Source: CALKZN01 sp050633585 (GTDB lineage Bacteria; Pseudomonadota; Gammaproteobacteria; Arenicellales; Arenicellaceae). From it: a DNA stretch of 64,000 nucleotides. The translations under genes and the position numbers were made by a program. Positions 8,001 through 17,053 of this stretch are shown one piece after another; the stretch's first letter is position 1; each line of letters starts with the position of its first letter. The notes beneath the pieces are model-generated. The model was not told the DNA's origin, made no database searches, and saw only the letters and a list, made by a program, of their open reading frames with translations. Location of the stretch: the NCBI GenBank assembly GCA_050633585.1, contig JBOEGT010000002.1, forward strand, positions 71,756-135,755. Direction: 5' to 3'.

Positions 8001-9458
8001 CTAGAATAAAGATTTATTTAATATTAAGTGTGTAGCAATACTGGCGGCATAGCCCAACGCAATAGCCCACGACCATTTTAGGTGAGAAAAGAAGGTATAT
8101 TGTCCACGTGCTTGTCCCATTAAAGCAACACCAGCTGCTGAACCTATCGATAACATGCTGCCACCAACACCCGCGGTTAAGGTGACTAGTAGCCATTGCC
8201 CTAATGACATATCAGGTTGCATTGTTAGTACTGCAAACATTACAGGGATATTATCGACTAGGGCAGACAGTACGCCGACGAAAATGTTGGCATATGTAGG
8301 ACTCCACTCACCGTACATGACTTCTGAAAGCATCGCTAGATAGCCTATAAATCCAAGGCCCCCAACGCACATGATCACGCCAAAGAAAAAAATCAACGTA
8401 TCCCATTCAGCGCGAGCAACTTTGGCAAAAAAATCAAAAGGTCTTACCTGACGCAATTCGCTTAAGCGGACGCCATCTTTTGCATAGAGTTTTCGCTTTC
8501 TATTGAGTGATCGTGGGAGTGAGCGTTTTAAGAAATAACCAAATATCTGCAGGTATGAAAGGCCTAGCATCATGCCCATAGCGGGCGGTAGATGAAATGC
8601 ACCATGAAATGCAACTGCGGTAATGATTGTCAATAAAAATAGAACGATAATGCGCTTAGCGCCTCGTCTCATCGTGACTTCTTCCTCATCTGAGCTAGGG
8701 ATGCCAGTCCCAATAAAAAAGCTCATGATAACGGCAGGAACGATAAAGTTCACAGCAGAAGGAATTAACAGAGGGAAGAATTCTGTGAAAGTGACTAAGC
8801 CTTTTTGCCATACCATTAAGGTTGTGATGTCTCCGAATGGGCTAAAAGCGCCACCCGCATTTGCCGCCACAACGACGTTAATGCACGAAAGGGTCACAAA
8901 GTTCTTATTGTTTTTGCCGACAGCGAGTACAACAGAACACATAATTAATGCAGTCGTTAAGTTGTCAGCAACTGGAGACAATAAAAAAGCCAGTATACCG
9001 GTGAGCCAAAAGAGCTTGCGATAACTGACTTGAGCTTTGATTAATTTGACTCGGAGGACATCAAAAACTCGGCGTTCCTCCAGTGCCGCAATGTATGTCA
9101 TGGCAACGAGTAGGAATAGCATCAACTCACTAAATTCAAGTAAGTTATGTTTAATCGCTGCAGTAGCTAAGTCTGATATGCCTCCTGAGGCATATGCCCA
9201 GCCGATTAAGGCCCAAATTAAACCAGCAGCCATCGTGACGGGCTTTGATTTGCGCAAATGTAGTCGCTCTTCGGCGATAACAAACGCATAGGCAATAAGA
9301 AAAATGCCAATGGCAGTATAGCCAATTAAAGAGTGTGTTAGGTTGAGTGGCTCTGCATTGCTATCAACAATAGCGCTTGCTTGAGTAATAGAGGAAAAGA
9401 ATGTGCTTAAAAATATCGCTAAGGCAATATGAAGCAACTTAAAGGGGGAAGTTTTCAT
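8001..9458 (-). CDS. nhaD: NhaD-type Na+/H+ antiporter
   Basis: Integral membrane protein of 485 residues with many hydrophobic segments. It matches the NhaD branch of the ion-transporter superfamily (SPVADNLTTALIMCSV; NAGGAFSPFGDITTLMVWQKG; ALVDNIPVMFAVLTM). NhaD exports Na+ (or Li+) in exchange for protons and is common in halophilic and marine gammaproteobacteria. I prefer ATG 9458, which yields a signal-like N-terminus (MKTSPFKLLHIALAIFLS), over an upstream TTG at 9524. It is divergent from the sensor kinase gene; the shared 450-bp gap carries the regulator dyads. Confidence 0.9.
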   Translation of the reverse strand: MKTSPFKLLHIALAIFLSTFFSSITQASAIVDSNAEPLNLTHSLIGYTAIGIFLIAYAFVIAEERLHLRKSKPVTMAAGLIWALIGWAYASGGISDLATAAIKHNLLEFSELMLFLLVAMTYIAALEERRVFDVLRVKLIKAQVSYRKLFWLTGILAFLLSPVADNLTTALIMCSVVLAVGKNNKNFVTLSCINVVVAANAGGAFSPFGDITTLMVWQKGLVTFTEFFPLLIPSAVNFIVPAVIMSFFIGTGIPSSDEEEVTMRRGAKRIIVLFLLTIITAVAFHGAFHLPPAMGMMLGLSYLQIFGYFLKRSLPRSLNRKRKLYAKDGVRLSELRQVRPFDFFAKVARAEWDTLIFFFGVIMCVGGLGFIGYLAMLSEVMYGEWSPTYANIFVGVLSALVDNIPVMFAVLTMQPDMSLGQWLLVTLTAGVGGSMLSIGSAAGVALMGQARGQYTFFSHLKWSWAIALGYAASIATHLILNKSLF

Positions 9459-9646
9459 ATGCGGACCTATTTCGGAGAATCCAATAAGGGTTATCGTTTG
9501 TGGTGCGTATTGTAGGTAAGACAAACCGATGAAACAAACGATTTATTGCTTGTTTTTAATGATTAAAGGTCTAAGAAAAGCATTTTTATAAAAGTAACTT
9601 ATAACTCATAGATTTAATTGCTAAAAAATTATGATGTTATAGATTT

Positions 9647-9692
9647 GAGCGAATATCGCTCTTTTTGAGAGGGTTATGAGCGTTTTTCGCTA
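9647..9692. promoter_or_regulatory. Tandem upstream activator dyads (candidate NtrC-class regulator sites)
   Basis: GAGCG-AATAT-CGCTC at 9647-9661 is a perfect dyad. A second copy, GAGCG-TTTTT-CGCTA, lies at 9678-9692. Their centres are 31 bp apart, about three helical turns on one DNA face, the arrangement of NtrC-type upstream activating sequences. They lie about 80-125 bp upstream of the -24/-12 promoter at 9770. Related dyads occur upstream of the genes at 14399 and 15686. Confidence 0.65.
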
Positions 9693-9769
9693 ATTCGGTT
9701 GGTAATCAAAACCACTTTATAAAGGGAGTTTATTAGTTTTCGGCAGTTTAACTGGCTAAATTGATGGTG

Positions 9770-9785
9770 TGGTATGAATATTGCT
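9770..9785 (+). promoter_or_regulatory. Candidate sigma54 (-24/-12) promoter of the kinase-regulator operon
   Basis: TGGTAT-N5-TTGCT keeps the invariant GG and GC at the correct spacing; TGGCAC-N5-TTGCA is the consensus, so this is the weakest of the three in the window. It lies 127 bp upstream of the sensor kinase start and downstream of two activator dyads. Within the 9459-9911 gap I see no coding sequence; the gap holds only this regulatory DNA. Confidence 0.5.
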
Positions 9786-9839
9786 GTTTGATTATAAATT
9801 AGATTACACATTCAGTCTTAATAGCATGCAGGTATAAGT

Positions 9840-9854
9840 GAGCGGTAATCGCTC
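9840..9854. promoter_or_regulatory. Third activator/operator dyad, downstream of the sigma54 promoter
   Basis: GAGCG-GTAAT-CGCTC is a perfect dyad of the same class, located downstream of the predicted start of transcription and 57 bp before the kinase start codon. A site here could repress, giving autoregulation, or serve another promoter. Confidence 0.5.
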
Positions 9855-9911
9855 ATTACTGATAAGATAAGTGTAAGCTGTAACTGAATTGATGAAGTTA
9901 AGGAGAGCTGT

Positions 9912-11582
9912 TTGGGTGCTTACTGGCGACAATTAACATTAGTAAAACGTTATTTATGGGGTTCTTTGCTTGCGGCAATTTTGCCGTTGGTAGTGATTTC
10001 TTATTTGTATGATAGCCATAATACATCATTAAGTAACAAACTGATCAACGAGAAATTTGAAGGTGAAATTCAATCAACCGTTGTTAAGATCAACAGTTTT
10101 ATCAATGTCCAAGCGAAGAGGCTGAATGATATTGATGATCTTCAAGGTATTGATGTACTTTTTTTAAACTCTGTTGAAAGGAATATACCGGATCAATTGT
10201 TGGATTTTTTGTACTTTCAAACCAGTGATGCAGATGTCTATAGTGTTGAGTTTTACGATGTTTATGGTGATTTTTTGTGGTCCTTGCCAAAGGTTAATAA
10301 GCATCCTGCACCAATCCTTTCGGCAGGGACATTAGTGAATGATGTCACTGTGTCAGAGCCAGTGTTGCCTTCATCGGGTAGGCCTGGCTGGTTTTATATG
10401 TACAAACCTGTCGTACGTAAAGGAAAAGCAATTGGGATTATTGCATTAAAAATACGTTTAACGTCCTTAACCGAGCTTACAGCATCTCTTTATCAAGCAG
10501 ACGCTTATGAGCCTGTTATTAGTATTCCCCAGTCAAAAACCTTGAATGCGCTGGGTGTGATGAGTGATTCAGAAGGCATTGTTCTTAATTCACATACGTT
10601 TATACCTGGATGGTCAATTGGTTTAAAGCAAAGTGGGCAAAGAGTAAGCAAGACTGGTATCCGAGATTGGTTATTAGTGTCAGTCATCATTTCAAGTTTG
10701 TGTGTTGTTTTATTGTTTTTTAGTATGTCTCGACGTTTAGCAAATTTCGTTACGCCATTAATTGCAGGAGCAAGAAGTATTGCCAAAGGTAATTTTGGTG
10801 TTCGTGTTGTAGATGACATTCCCGGTGAACTAGGGATTCTGGCAAGGTCATTCAATAATATGAGTACGCAACTGAGTGCCATGGTTTCTTCTCGAGTAGA
10901 TATGGAACGGCGAGCGGCACTAGGAAATCTTGCAACAGGGATTGCTCATGAAATTCGTAACCCACTTGCAACGATAGGTACTACTGTTCATGGCTTAATT
11001 GCTTCAGAAAAAGATCCGGAACGAAAAGCAATGCTTGAAGCGGTTGATAATGAAATTATACGTACGGATGCAATCGTAGAAGAGTTCATGAACTATGCGA
11101 GACCGCGTGAGCCAAAAATGGAAAGAGTTGCCATCGGTGAAATTTTTAATCATGTCAAAGTGTTGGTGTCTGCTACGGCATTAGAAACGGGTGTTGATAT
11201 TATTCTTTTAGGTCAACGTTCTGTTCATGTTTTTGCAGACCCAGGGCAGTTACGGCAAATTCTAATGAATATCATATTGAACGCTATCCAAGCTATGCCT
11301 AAAGGAGGTCACTTAAGTCTAAAGGCCGTTCAGAATCAAGGTTGGGCTGAAATTACAGTATCGGATACTGGTGCAGGTATTGATGCAGAAGAGCTTCAGC
11401 ATGTTAAGCAGCCTTTTTACACGACGAAGAAAGGAGGTACAGGTTTGGGGTTAGCCATTTGCGTGCAATTAGTGAATGTAAATCATGGAACGTTTCATAT
11501 TGACAGTGAGCTAGGCGAAGGAACTCAGGTGTTGATTAAGTTTCCTATGGTGCAAAAAAATGAATTAAAGAAGGTGTTATGA
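9912..11582 (+). CDS. Membrane sensor histidine kinase (partner of the NtrC-class regulator)
   Basis: 556 residues: membrane segment near residues 14-34, a periplasmic sensor domain to about 250, a second membrane segment (about 253-273), a HAMP linker, then HisKA with H346 in GIAHEIRNPL and an HATPase domain with NIILNAIQAM, DTGAGI and GGTGLGLAI. The start is a TTG with AAGGAGAG six bases upstream; no better in-frame start fits. The gene overlaps the regulator by 4 bp. It most resembles the NtrB/DctB group of membrane kinases. The ligand is unknown; the adjacent binding protein may report it. Confidence 0.9.
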   Translation: MGAYWRQLTLVKRYLWGSLLAAILPLVVISYLYDSHNTSLSNKLINEKFEGEIQSTVVKINSFINVQAKRLNDIDDLQGIDVLFLNSVERNIPDQLLDFLYFQTSDADVYSVEFYDVYGDFLWSLPKVNKHPAPILSAGTLVNDVTVSEPVLPSSGRPGWFYMYKPVVRKGKAIGIIALKIRLTSLTELTASLYQADAYEPVISIPQSKTLNALGVMSDSEGIVLNSHTFIPGWSIGLKQSGQRVSKTGIRDWLLVSVIISSLCVVLLFFSMSRRLANFVTPLIAGARSIAKGNFGVRVVDDIPGELGILARSFNNMSTQLSAMVSSRVDMERRAALGNLATGIAHEIRNPLATIGTTVHGLIASEKDPERKAMLEAVDNEIIRTDAIVEEFMNYARPREPKMERVAIGEIFNHVKVLVSATALETGVDIILLGQRSVHVFADPGQLRQILMNIILNAIQAMPKGGHLSLKAVQNQGWAEITVSDTGAGIDAEELQHVKQPFYTTKKGGTGLGLAICVQLVNVNHGTFHIDSELGEGTQVLIKFPMVQKNELKKVL

Positions 11583-12913
11583 GTAATATTAGATGTTTAA
11601 TTATTGATGACGAAGTTCAGCTAGCAAAGTCTTTATCGTTTACGTTAAAGCAATCGAATATTGATTGCTTGGAAGCTTATGACGGTGCTTCAGGTTTGCT
11701 ATTGCTTGAAAGTGAAAAGCCGGATGTTGTTTTGTTGGATTTGAAACTACCAGATATGTCTGGCTTGGATGTGCTAAAAAATATTATAGATCACAATCAC
11801 GATGTTCCTGTCATTATGATTTCTGCCCACGGGCAAACAAAAGATGCCGTTAGTGCTATAAAAGTGGGTGCAATCGACTACTTAACTAAGCCCTTTGACG
11901 TCGATGAATTAGTGTTATCTATTCAAAAAACGCTTTCGCAAAAACGGTTGACCAAAGAAGTCTTATATCATCGTAAAAAAATAACGACGTCGGATAATTT
12001 AATTGGTAATAGTGACATTATGTTGAGTCTATTGGCCAGCTTAGACAACGTTGCTAAAAGCAAAGCAAAAACGATTTTATTATTTGGAGAGACAGGGGTC
12101 GGGAAAACCGTTGTTGCTAAAGAGATTCATAATAAATCAGATAAGAATGAAACACCTTTTGTAGAAATTAACTGCTCTTCTTTACCTGAACATTTGATCG
12201 AGGCGGAATTGTTTGGTGTGGAAAAGGGTGCTTATACAGGTGCTGATTCTACGAGAGCGGGTTTAGTAGAAGTCGCAGAAAAAGGGACTCTATTTTTGGA
12301 TGAGATTGGTGAAATGCCTCTAGTATTACAAGCGAAACTGCTAACTTTATTAGAGTCCTGGACATATCGTTCAGTAGGCTCTTCTCGAGAGAAAACAGCC
12401 GATATTCGTGTGATCGCTGCGACTAATCGTAATTTGGAAGAGAGTGTTGAAAACGGGACATTTAGAAAAGACTTGTTTTTTCGGTTGAATATTATCCCTA
12501 TAGAAATACCTGCGTTAAGGCATCGAGGTGAGGATATCTGGTTGTTAACTAACTTTTTTGCTGATGCATTATCAGGTAGAGAAGGTTGCGTGCCTTTGAA
12601 AATGGGCAATGAAATTAAAAATATTTTTCAAGCTTATCATTGGCCTGGAAATGTCCGGGAATTGAAAAATATTATTGAACGGCTGACTATTTTATATCCT
12701 GGAGAGGACATTAACGTTGATTGGTTGCCGATGGACTTACGTGGTGTGAGTTCCAGCACGGGAGAGACGATAAAAGATACAATGAATAATGCTGAAAGAG
12801 ACTTGGTGCGTCGGGCTTTAAGTGATTGTAATGGCAAAAAAGGCTTGGCTGCTGAAAAACTGGGAATTTCAAGGCATGCATTAAAAAGGAGAATTCAGAA
12901 GTTAGGTTTGTAA
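11579..12913 (+). CDS. NtrC-family sigma54-dependent response regulator
   Basis: 444 residues in the classic order. The receiver domain carries phosphoacceptor D54 (VLLDLKLPDMSG). The AAA+ domain has Walker A GETGVGKT, the sigma54-contact loop GAYTGA (the GAFTGA variant) and Walker B LFLDEIGEM. A Fis-type helix-turn-helix lies at the C-terminus (GLAAEKLGISRHALKRRIQ). The intact contact loop predicts activation of -24/-12 promoters; three candidates with a shared upstream dyad lie at 9770, 14288 and 15596. Translationally coupled to the kinase. Confidence 0.95.
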   Translation: MSNIRCLIIDDEVQLAKSLSFTLKQSNIDCLEAYDGASGLLLLESEKPDVVLLDLKLPDMSGLDVLKNIIDHNHDVPVIMISAHGQTKDAVSAIKVGAIDYLTKPFDVDELVLSIQKTLSQKRLTKEVLYHRKKITTSDNLIGNSDIMLSLLASLDNVAKSKAKTILLFGETGVGKTVVAKEIHNKSDKNETPFVEINCSSLPEHLIEAELFGVEKGAYTGADSTRAGLVEVAEKGTLFLDEIGEMPLVLQAKLLTLLESWTYRSVGSSREKTADIRVIAATNRNLEESVENGTFRKDLFFRLNIIPIEIPALRHRGEDIWLLTNFFADALSGREGCVPLKMGNEIKNIFQAYHWPGNVRELKNIIERLTILYPGEDINVDWLPMDLRGVSSSTGETIKDTMNNAERDLVRRALSDCNGKKGLAAEKLGISRHALKRRIQKLGL

Positions 12914-12914
12914 T

Positions 12915-14141
12915 ATGAATGCGTGTCTTATTAAAGAAAAAGTTTTTTTAGTACTCCTCCTTTTTTATTTTTCTGTCGAGAGTTTGGGGCTTGCTAAAGC
13001 GGGCATTAATGATGGTGAAGTAGTCAAGGTTGGGTGTTTGTTTCCTTTAGCAGGACCTGGAGGATTATACGGACGAGACAGTGTCGCTGCGGTAAAAATG
13101 GCGTTGGCCGATTTGGAGTCATCAAAGAAGAGTTATCCAGCTATTGAAGTTTTGTTTGGGGATACTCGGTCAAAGTCACTTCGAGCGGTTCAAATTGCTC
13201 GTAATTTTATCAAAGACGATCAAGTGGATTTTTTATGCGGTGTGGTGAGCTCACAAATCGCATTGGCGGTGACTGAAATTGCCAAAGAGAACGAAGTGTT
13301 TTTCATCGGTACTGATCATGCGTCATCGAGTTTAGTGAATGAATCTCTCCATCCTTTTTACTTTCGAGTAAGCAATGGAACTCGCCAATCAATGTTAGCT
13401 GGAGCTAAGTATATCCGTGAAAATTTCGCGAAAGAGAAGCGATTAAAAATAGCATTTATTGGCCCAGATTATAATTATGGGTATCAAGCATGGGATGATT
13501 TACGCTACTTTCTTGATAAAGAAGGCGTGAGTTTTGACATTGTGGGAGAATTTTGGCCCAAGCTATTTGAAACGGATTATTCGATCTATATTTATGAGCT
13601 GAAAAATAGCAAGCCTGACATCGTTGTGAATGGTCAATGGGGGCAAGACTTAGTAACGTTCATTAAACAAGCCAAGCCTCTTGGTTTGTTTAATGCATCG
13701 CAAGTTATGAATTTCGATGCGGGTGGAAATTACGCCACTTTGGCCGAAATGGGAGAAGACATGCCTATAGGAATGGTGCTCTCAGCAAGGCATCATGTGA
13801 ATTGGCCTGACACGAAAGAAAATAGAAATTTTGTAAAAACGTTTAAAGAAAAAGTAGGTCGATATCCTAGTTATGCTGCTCAAGGCGCTTACTCAGGAAT
13901 CATATCGATTGCAGAAGCTTTGCGAGTGACTGAAGGGGATAAATCGAAAGAAAAATTGAAGCAGGCGTTGGAGAATTTGACCGTTAAACTGCCGGAAGAC
14001 CCAGAAGGTTATTCATCAAAAATGGATGCATTAACACATCAAATGATTCAAGCCCAAGCAATTGGTAAAACTGAACTAAATAACCAATATAAGCCTGCCA
14101 AAGTACTGTTAGGAGATTGGTTTATTTATACCCCGAAATAA
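12915..14141 (+). CDS. Periplasmic substrate-binding protein (branched-chain amino acid/amide type) in the two-component operon
   Basis: 408 residues with an N-terminal signal peptide (hydrophobic stretch VFLVLLLFYFSVESLGLAKA). The mature part has the type I periplasmic binding fold: VKVGCLFPLAGPGGLYGRD, then FLCGVVSSQIALAVTEIA, then YSGIISIAEAL. The ATG begins one base after the regulator stop, so it is part of the kinase-regulator operon and not of the transporter cluster. It could feed livHMGF as a second binding protein, or act as an accessory ligand sensor for the kinase. Confidence 0.88.
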   Translation: MNACLIKEKVFLVLLLFYFSVESLGLAKAGINDGEVVKVGCLFPLAGPGGLYGRDSVAAVKMALADLESSKKSYPAIEVLFGDTRSKSLRAVQIARNFIKDDQVDFLCGVVSSQIALAVTEIAKENEVFFIGTDHASSSLVNESLHPFYFRVSNGTRQSMLAGAKYIRENFAKEKRLKIAFIGPDYNYGYQAWDDLRYFLDKEGVSFDIVGEFWPKLFETDYSIYIYELKNSKPDIVVNGQWGQDLVTFIKQAKPLGLFNASQVMNFDAGGNYATLAEMGEDMPIGMVLSARHHVNWPDTKENRNFVKTFKEKVGRYPSYAAQGAYSGIISIAEALRVTEGDKSKEKLKQALENLTVKLPEDPEGYSSKMDALTHQMIQAQAIGKTELNNQYKPAKVLLGDWFIYTPK

Positions 14142-14166
14142 ACGTAACGAACTCGTTTATTTCGGG
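14132..14166 (+). terminator. Strong hairpin at end of the two-component operon
   Basis: Perfect 13-bp stem CCCGAAATAAACG/CGTTTATTTCGGG that includes the stop codon of the binding protein. No T-run follows, so it may be an mRNA-stabilising structure or a non-canonical terminator. Confidence 0.55.
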
Positions 14167-14196
14167 CGTTAATCGCGCAGGACTTTCCGTGTATTT

Positions 14197-14211
14197 GAGC
14201 GAGTAACGCTC
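14197..14211. promoter_or_regulatory. Activator dyad upstream of the cyclase-family gene
   Basis: GAGCG-AGTAA-CGCTC, a perfect dyad of the same class as at 9647, centred about 84 bp upstream of the -24 element at 14288. Confidence 0.6.
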
Positions 14212-14287
14212 TTTAAGGCGTGAGTTGGAAAAATGCTTTTCAATCAAACTGATATATTTAGCTATCGATCTGAGGTTTCTGGAAGGT

Positions 14288-14303
14288 TGGCATAGTCATT
14301 GCT
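14288..14303 (+). promoter_or_regulatory. Sigma54 (-24/-12) promoter of the cyclase-family gene
   Basis: TGGCAT-AGTCA-TTGCT, five of six bases of the -24 consensus and TTGC at the exact spacing. About 95 bp upstream of the ATG at 14399. Confidence 0.75.
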
Positions 14304-14398
14304 GATGTTAGCAGTGAGCGCCAAGTGTCAACCTCCTGGGCTAAAGACTATCTTGGTGAATGTTAATGACAATAATATCTTCTCATGAGGAGTCAGTT

Positions 14399-15409
14399 AT
14401 GCCAAATAGTATAAGAAAAATATCAATTCAAAAATCTACAATGTGCACGTCTTTGTTCATCGCGATAATGGTGGTGAGCTCTAGTATGGTTCATGCAAAA
14501 ACAAATGGTATGGGGGTAAAAGTAGAAAATTGTAAGCCCTCAAAATGGGGTGCTGATGATGAAATCGGTGCTGCAAATTATGTATCAGCTGAGAGAACAT
14601 TGGCGGCGACCAAACTAATTAAAAAAGGTATCAGCCATCCCTTAGGTATCGTAGTAGACCCTGACATGCCATCATTTGCACCACGTTATATGAAATTGCA
14701 AGTCATTGCGCCAAACCAAGTTCAAGGTGCAGATAATACGAAAAAGTTTGGATATGACATGACTTATAATGATGATCTAGCACAGCTATGGTTTGGGACA
14801 GGTCCTCAAATTGATGGTTTAGGTCATCTTGCTGAAGGCAACGTCTATTACAACTGCAATAAAGCGGCTGATTTCGTTGAATTGAATGGCTTGAAAAAAT
14901 TAAGTGTAGATAAAATTCCTCCCTTGGTTGCACGCGCGGTTTTAATTGATATGGCTGAGTACTTTGGTGTGAGTTCGTTAAAAGGGGGGCAAGCGATTAC
15001 CACAGAAGATATTCAAGCTGCGATGAAGGCTCAAGATGTCATTATTAATGAAGGAGATATTGTTTTGTTCCATACAGGGTGGACGGATGCACATCTAGTA
15101 GACAACCCAATAAAATGGGTGAGAACAGAGCCTGGGCTGGATAATGGTGCGGCTAGATATTTAGCCTCCTTGAACCCAATGGCTGTGGGAGCTGATACTT
15201 GGGGGCTTGATGTTGTGCCTGCGGTGAAGGGTGAAAAGATTTTTTATGGACATGTGGAACTACTCCGCAATCACGGGATTTATATCTTGGAAACAATGAA
15301 CACAGGGAGATTAGCTAAGGAAAATATCAAAGAGTTTATGTTTGTTTTAGGTCAAGCACGCATCAAAGGGACGGTCCAAATGATTATCAATCCAGTGGCT
15401 ATGTGGTAA
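14399..15409 (+). CDS. Secreted cyclase-family (metal-dependent) hydrolase
   Basis: 336 residues with a signal peptide (hydrophobic segment around CTSLFIAIMVVSSS, then MVHAK). The mature protein belongs to the 'cyclase' family that includes kynurenine formamidase and isatin hydrolase. The family motif HxGTHxDxPxH appears in the variant form GTGPQIDGLGHLAEG, and a GDIVLFHTGW segment is conserved further on. The start at ATG 14399 is chosen for its GAGGAG ribosome site; an upstream start would delay the signal peptide. It has its own sigma54 promoter and terminator. Likely periplasmic, acting on the substrate before uptake; the actual reaction is unknown. Confidence 0.8.
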   Translation: MPNSIRKISIQKSTMCTSLFIAIMVVSSSMVHAKTNGMGVKVENCKPSKWGADDEIGAANYVSAERTLAATKLIKKGISHPLGIVVDPDMPSFAPRYMKLQVIAPNQVQGADNTKKFGYDMTYNDDLAQLWFGTGPQIDGLGHLAEGNVYYNCNKAADFVELNGLKKLSVDKIPPLVARAVLIDMAEYFGVSSLKGGQAITTEDIQAAMKAQDVIINEGDIVLFHTGWTDAHLVDNPIKWVRTEPGLDNGAARYLASLNPMAVGADTWGLDVVPAVKGEKIFYGHVELLRNHGIYILETMNTGRLAKENIKEFMFVLGQARIKGTVQMIINPVAMW

Positions 15410-15440
15410 GGCTGATCATTAAGAATTGTTTCATCATAAA

Positions 15441-15476
15441 AAACCGTCTGTGAGCCTCATTCACAGACGGTTTTTT
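15441..15476 (+). terminator. Terminator of the cyclase-family gene
   Basis: 13-bp stem AAACCGTCTGTGA/TCACAGACGGTTT with a seven-base loop and trailing T's. Confidence 0.92.
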
Positions 15477-15495
15477 ATTCAGTGGTACTGATGTT

Positions 15496-15543
15496 GAGCG
15501 AAAACCGATCATTGCGTTTTTGTTTCTAGATCGATTACCGATC
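15496..15543. promoter_or_regulatory. Tandem activator dyads upstream of the transporter operon
   Basis: GAGCG-AAAAC-CGATC at 15496-15510 and GATCG-ATTAC-CGATC at 15529-15543, with centres 33 bp apart. They extend the dyad consensus to GAKCG-N5-CGMTC and end about 53 bp upstream of the -24 element. Confidence 0.6.
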
Positions 15544-15595
15544 AGATTCATGGGTATTTTTTATAAAGTTTTTATAAATCAATGACTTAATTTTT

Positions 15596-15611
15596 TGGCA
15601 TGGACTTTGCA
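15596..15611 (+). promoter_or_regulatory. Sigma54 (-24/-12) promoter of the binding protein-liv operon
   Basis: TGGCAT-GGACT-TTGCA, near-perfect and correctly spaced, preceded by a T-tract as is common for this class. 75 bp upstream of the binding-protein start. Confidence 0.82.
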
Positions 15612-15685
15612 ATGTATTTGATAAGTAGCGGATAACGTCTACTTTTGTTTCGATCAAAATAAAAACACTCTCTTTAGGAGGAGTT

Positions 15686-16996
15686 ATGCGAAGTAATGTA
15701 AAAAAAATATCAACTCGAGCAACACAACTGTTTGGCACATTAGCTATTTCTACTGCTGTGTCTATTGGGGGAGCCTCAACTGCTTTTGCGAGTGACCAAG
15801 AAGTGAAGCTTGGCGTCGTTACCTTTCTTTCTGGAGGGGCTGCTGGGCCTTTCGGAATTCCGGCAAGAAATTCAGCTGAGTTATTAATCGAAGCGATTAA
15901 TGCTGGAAAAATGCCGGCACCTTATAACTCTAAAGGTTTTGCGGGTGCGAAAGTGACACCTATTTATGTAGATGAGGCGAGCAAACAAAAAGTCGCCGAC
16001 TATAAAAAATTAACGCAAAAAGACAACGTAGATATGGTTGTTGGTTATATTTCTTCAGGGAGTTGTAAGGCTATTGCGCCAGTTGCTGAAGAAGAAAAGA
16101 AGTTAACCGTTTTATTTGATTGCGGTACGCCGCAAATTTTCGAAGATATTGTGACTAAGCCCAATTATGTCTTTCGAACATCAGGTCATGCAACGATGGA
16201 TAATGTTGCCGCTGCTAGGTATGTGATTGACACACAGAAAGATGTCAAATCATTTGCAGGCATCAATCAAAATTATGCATGGGGCCAAGATTCCTGGCGA
16301 GATTTTTCGGCATCAATGAAAGTACTGCAGCAAGGAGTGAAAGTAGTGGGAGAGCAGTTTCCCAAAATCTTTGCAGGGCAATACGGTTCTGAAATTTCAG
16401 CATTACTAACGAAGAAGCCCGATGTCCTTCATTCGAGTTTTTGGGGAGGGGACATGGAAGCCTTGGTTATTCAAGGCGGAGGGCGTAACTTGTTTTCTCG
16501 TAGCAAAGTCATCTTAACGACAGGAGAAACCGCTATTCAACGACTTGGTCCACAAATGCCTGAAGGCACTATTATTGGGGCACGAGGTCCTAATGGTTTA
16601 TTAGCGGCTGACAGTGAGCTTAATGATTGGTTTAAAAAAGTCTATTTCGAGCGCTTTGGTTCATATCCGACATACCCTTCTTACCACATGGCACAAGCAA
16701 TCTTGGCGTTAAAGTCTGCTGCGGATAAGGCAGGAACTACAGAGCAAGGTGCAACGATTAAGGCATTGCAAGGCTTGGAGTATGAAACACCGAGCGGTAC
16801 GGTTTCTATGGCCCTTTCAAATGGCCATCAAGCTATTCAAGAGACAGCATATGGCACGTATAAATTTGATAAAAGTTCAGGTAAAGGCTCTTTAGTCAAT
16901 ATCAAACGTTATGCCGCTAAGTGCGTCAACCCACCTGCAGGAGTGAAGAGCCTTGATTGGATCGAATCAGGTTTTAAAGGTGCGGTATGTCAATAG
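15686..16996 (+). CDS. ABC transporter substrate-binding protein (LivK/amide type)
   Basis: 436 residues with a signal peptide ending near ASTAFAS, then the binding-protein fold (VKLGVVTFLSGGAAGPFGIP; NVDMVVGYISSGSCKAIAP). It begins with AGGAGG eight bases before the ATG. It is the first gene of the operon that continues into livHMGF, separated from them by a hairpin that should make it the most abundant product. Binding proteins of this type carry amino acids, amides, short organic acids or aromatics; the ligand cannot be read from the sequence. Confidence 0.9.
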   Translation: MRSNVKKISTRATQLFGTLAISTAVSIGGASTAFASDQEVKLGVVTFLSGGAAGPFGIPARNSAELLIEAINAGKMPAPYNSKGFAGAKVTPIYVDEASKQKVADYKKLTQKDNVDMVVGYISSGSCKAIAPVAEEEKKLTVLFDCGTPQIFEDIVTKPNYVFRTSGHATMDNVAAARYVIDTQKDVKSFAGINQNYAWGQDSWRDFSASMKVLQQGVKVVGEQFPKIFAGQYGSEISALLTKKPDVLHSSFWGGDMEALVIQGGGRNLFSRSKVILTTGETAIQRLGPQMPEGTIIGARGPNGLLAADSELNDWFKKVYFERFGSYPTYPSYHMAQAILALKSAADKAGTTEQGATIKALQGLEYETPSGTVSMALSNGHQAIQETAYGTYKFDKSSGKGSLVNIKRYAAKCVNPPAGVKSLDWIESGFKGAVCQ

Positions 16997-17053
16997 TGAG
17001 TATCCCTTTACTTAATGTGAATGGCGAGAGCATCGCTGCACACTAGGTTGTTT

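Noticed and set aside
8155..9291. Several + strand open frames opposite nhaD
   Set aside because: Shadows of the membrane protein's codon pattern; no family resemblance or ribosome sites.
10505..10882. Minus-strand open frame within the sensor kinase gene
   Set aside because: The kinase frame is well conserved over this region; the antisense frame has no recognisable content.
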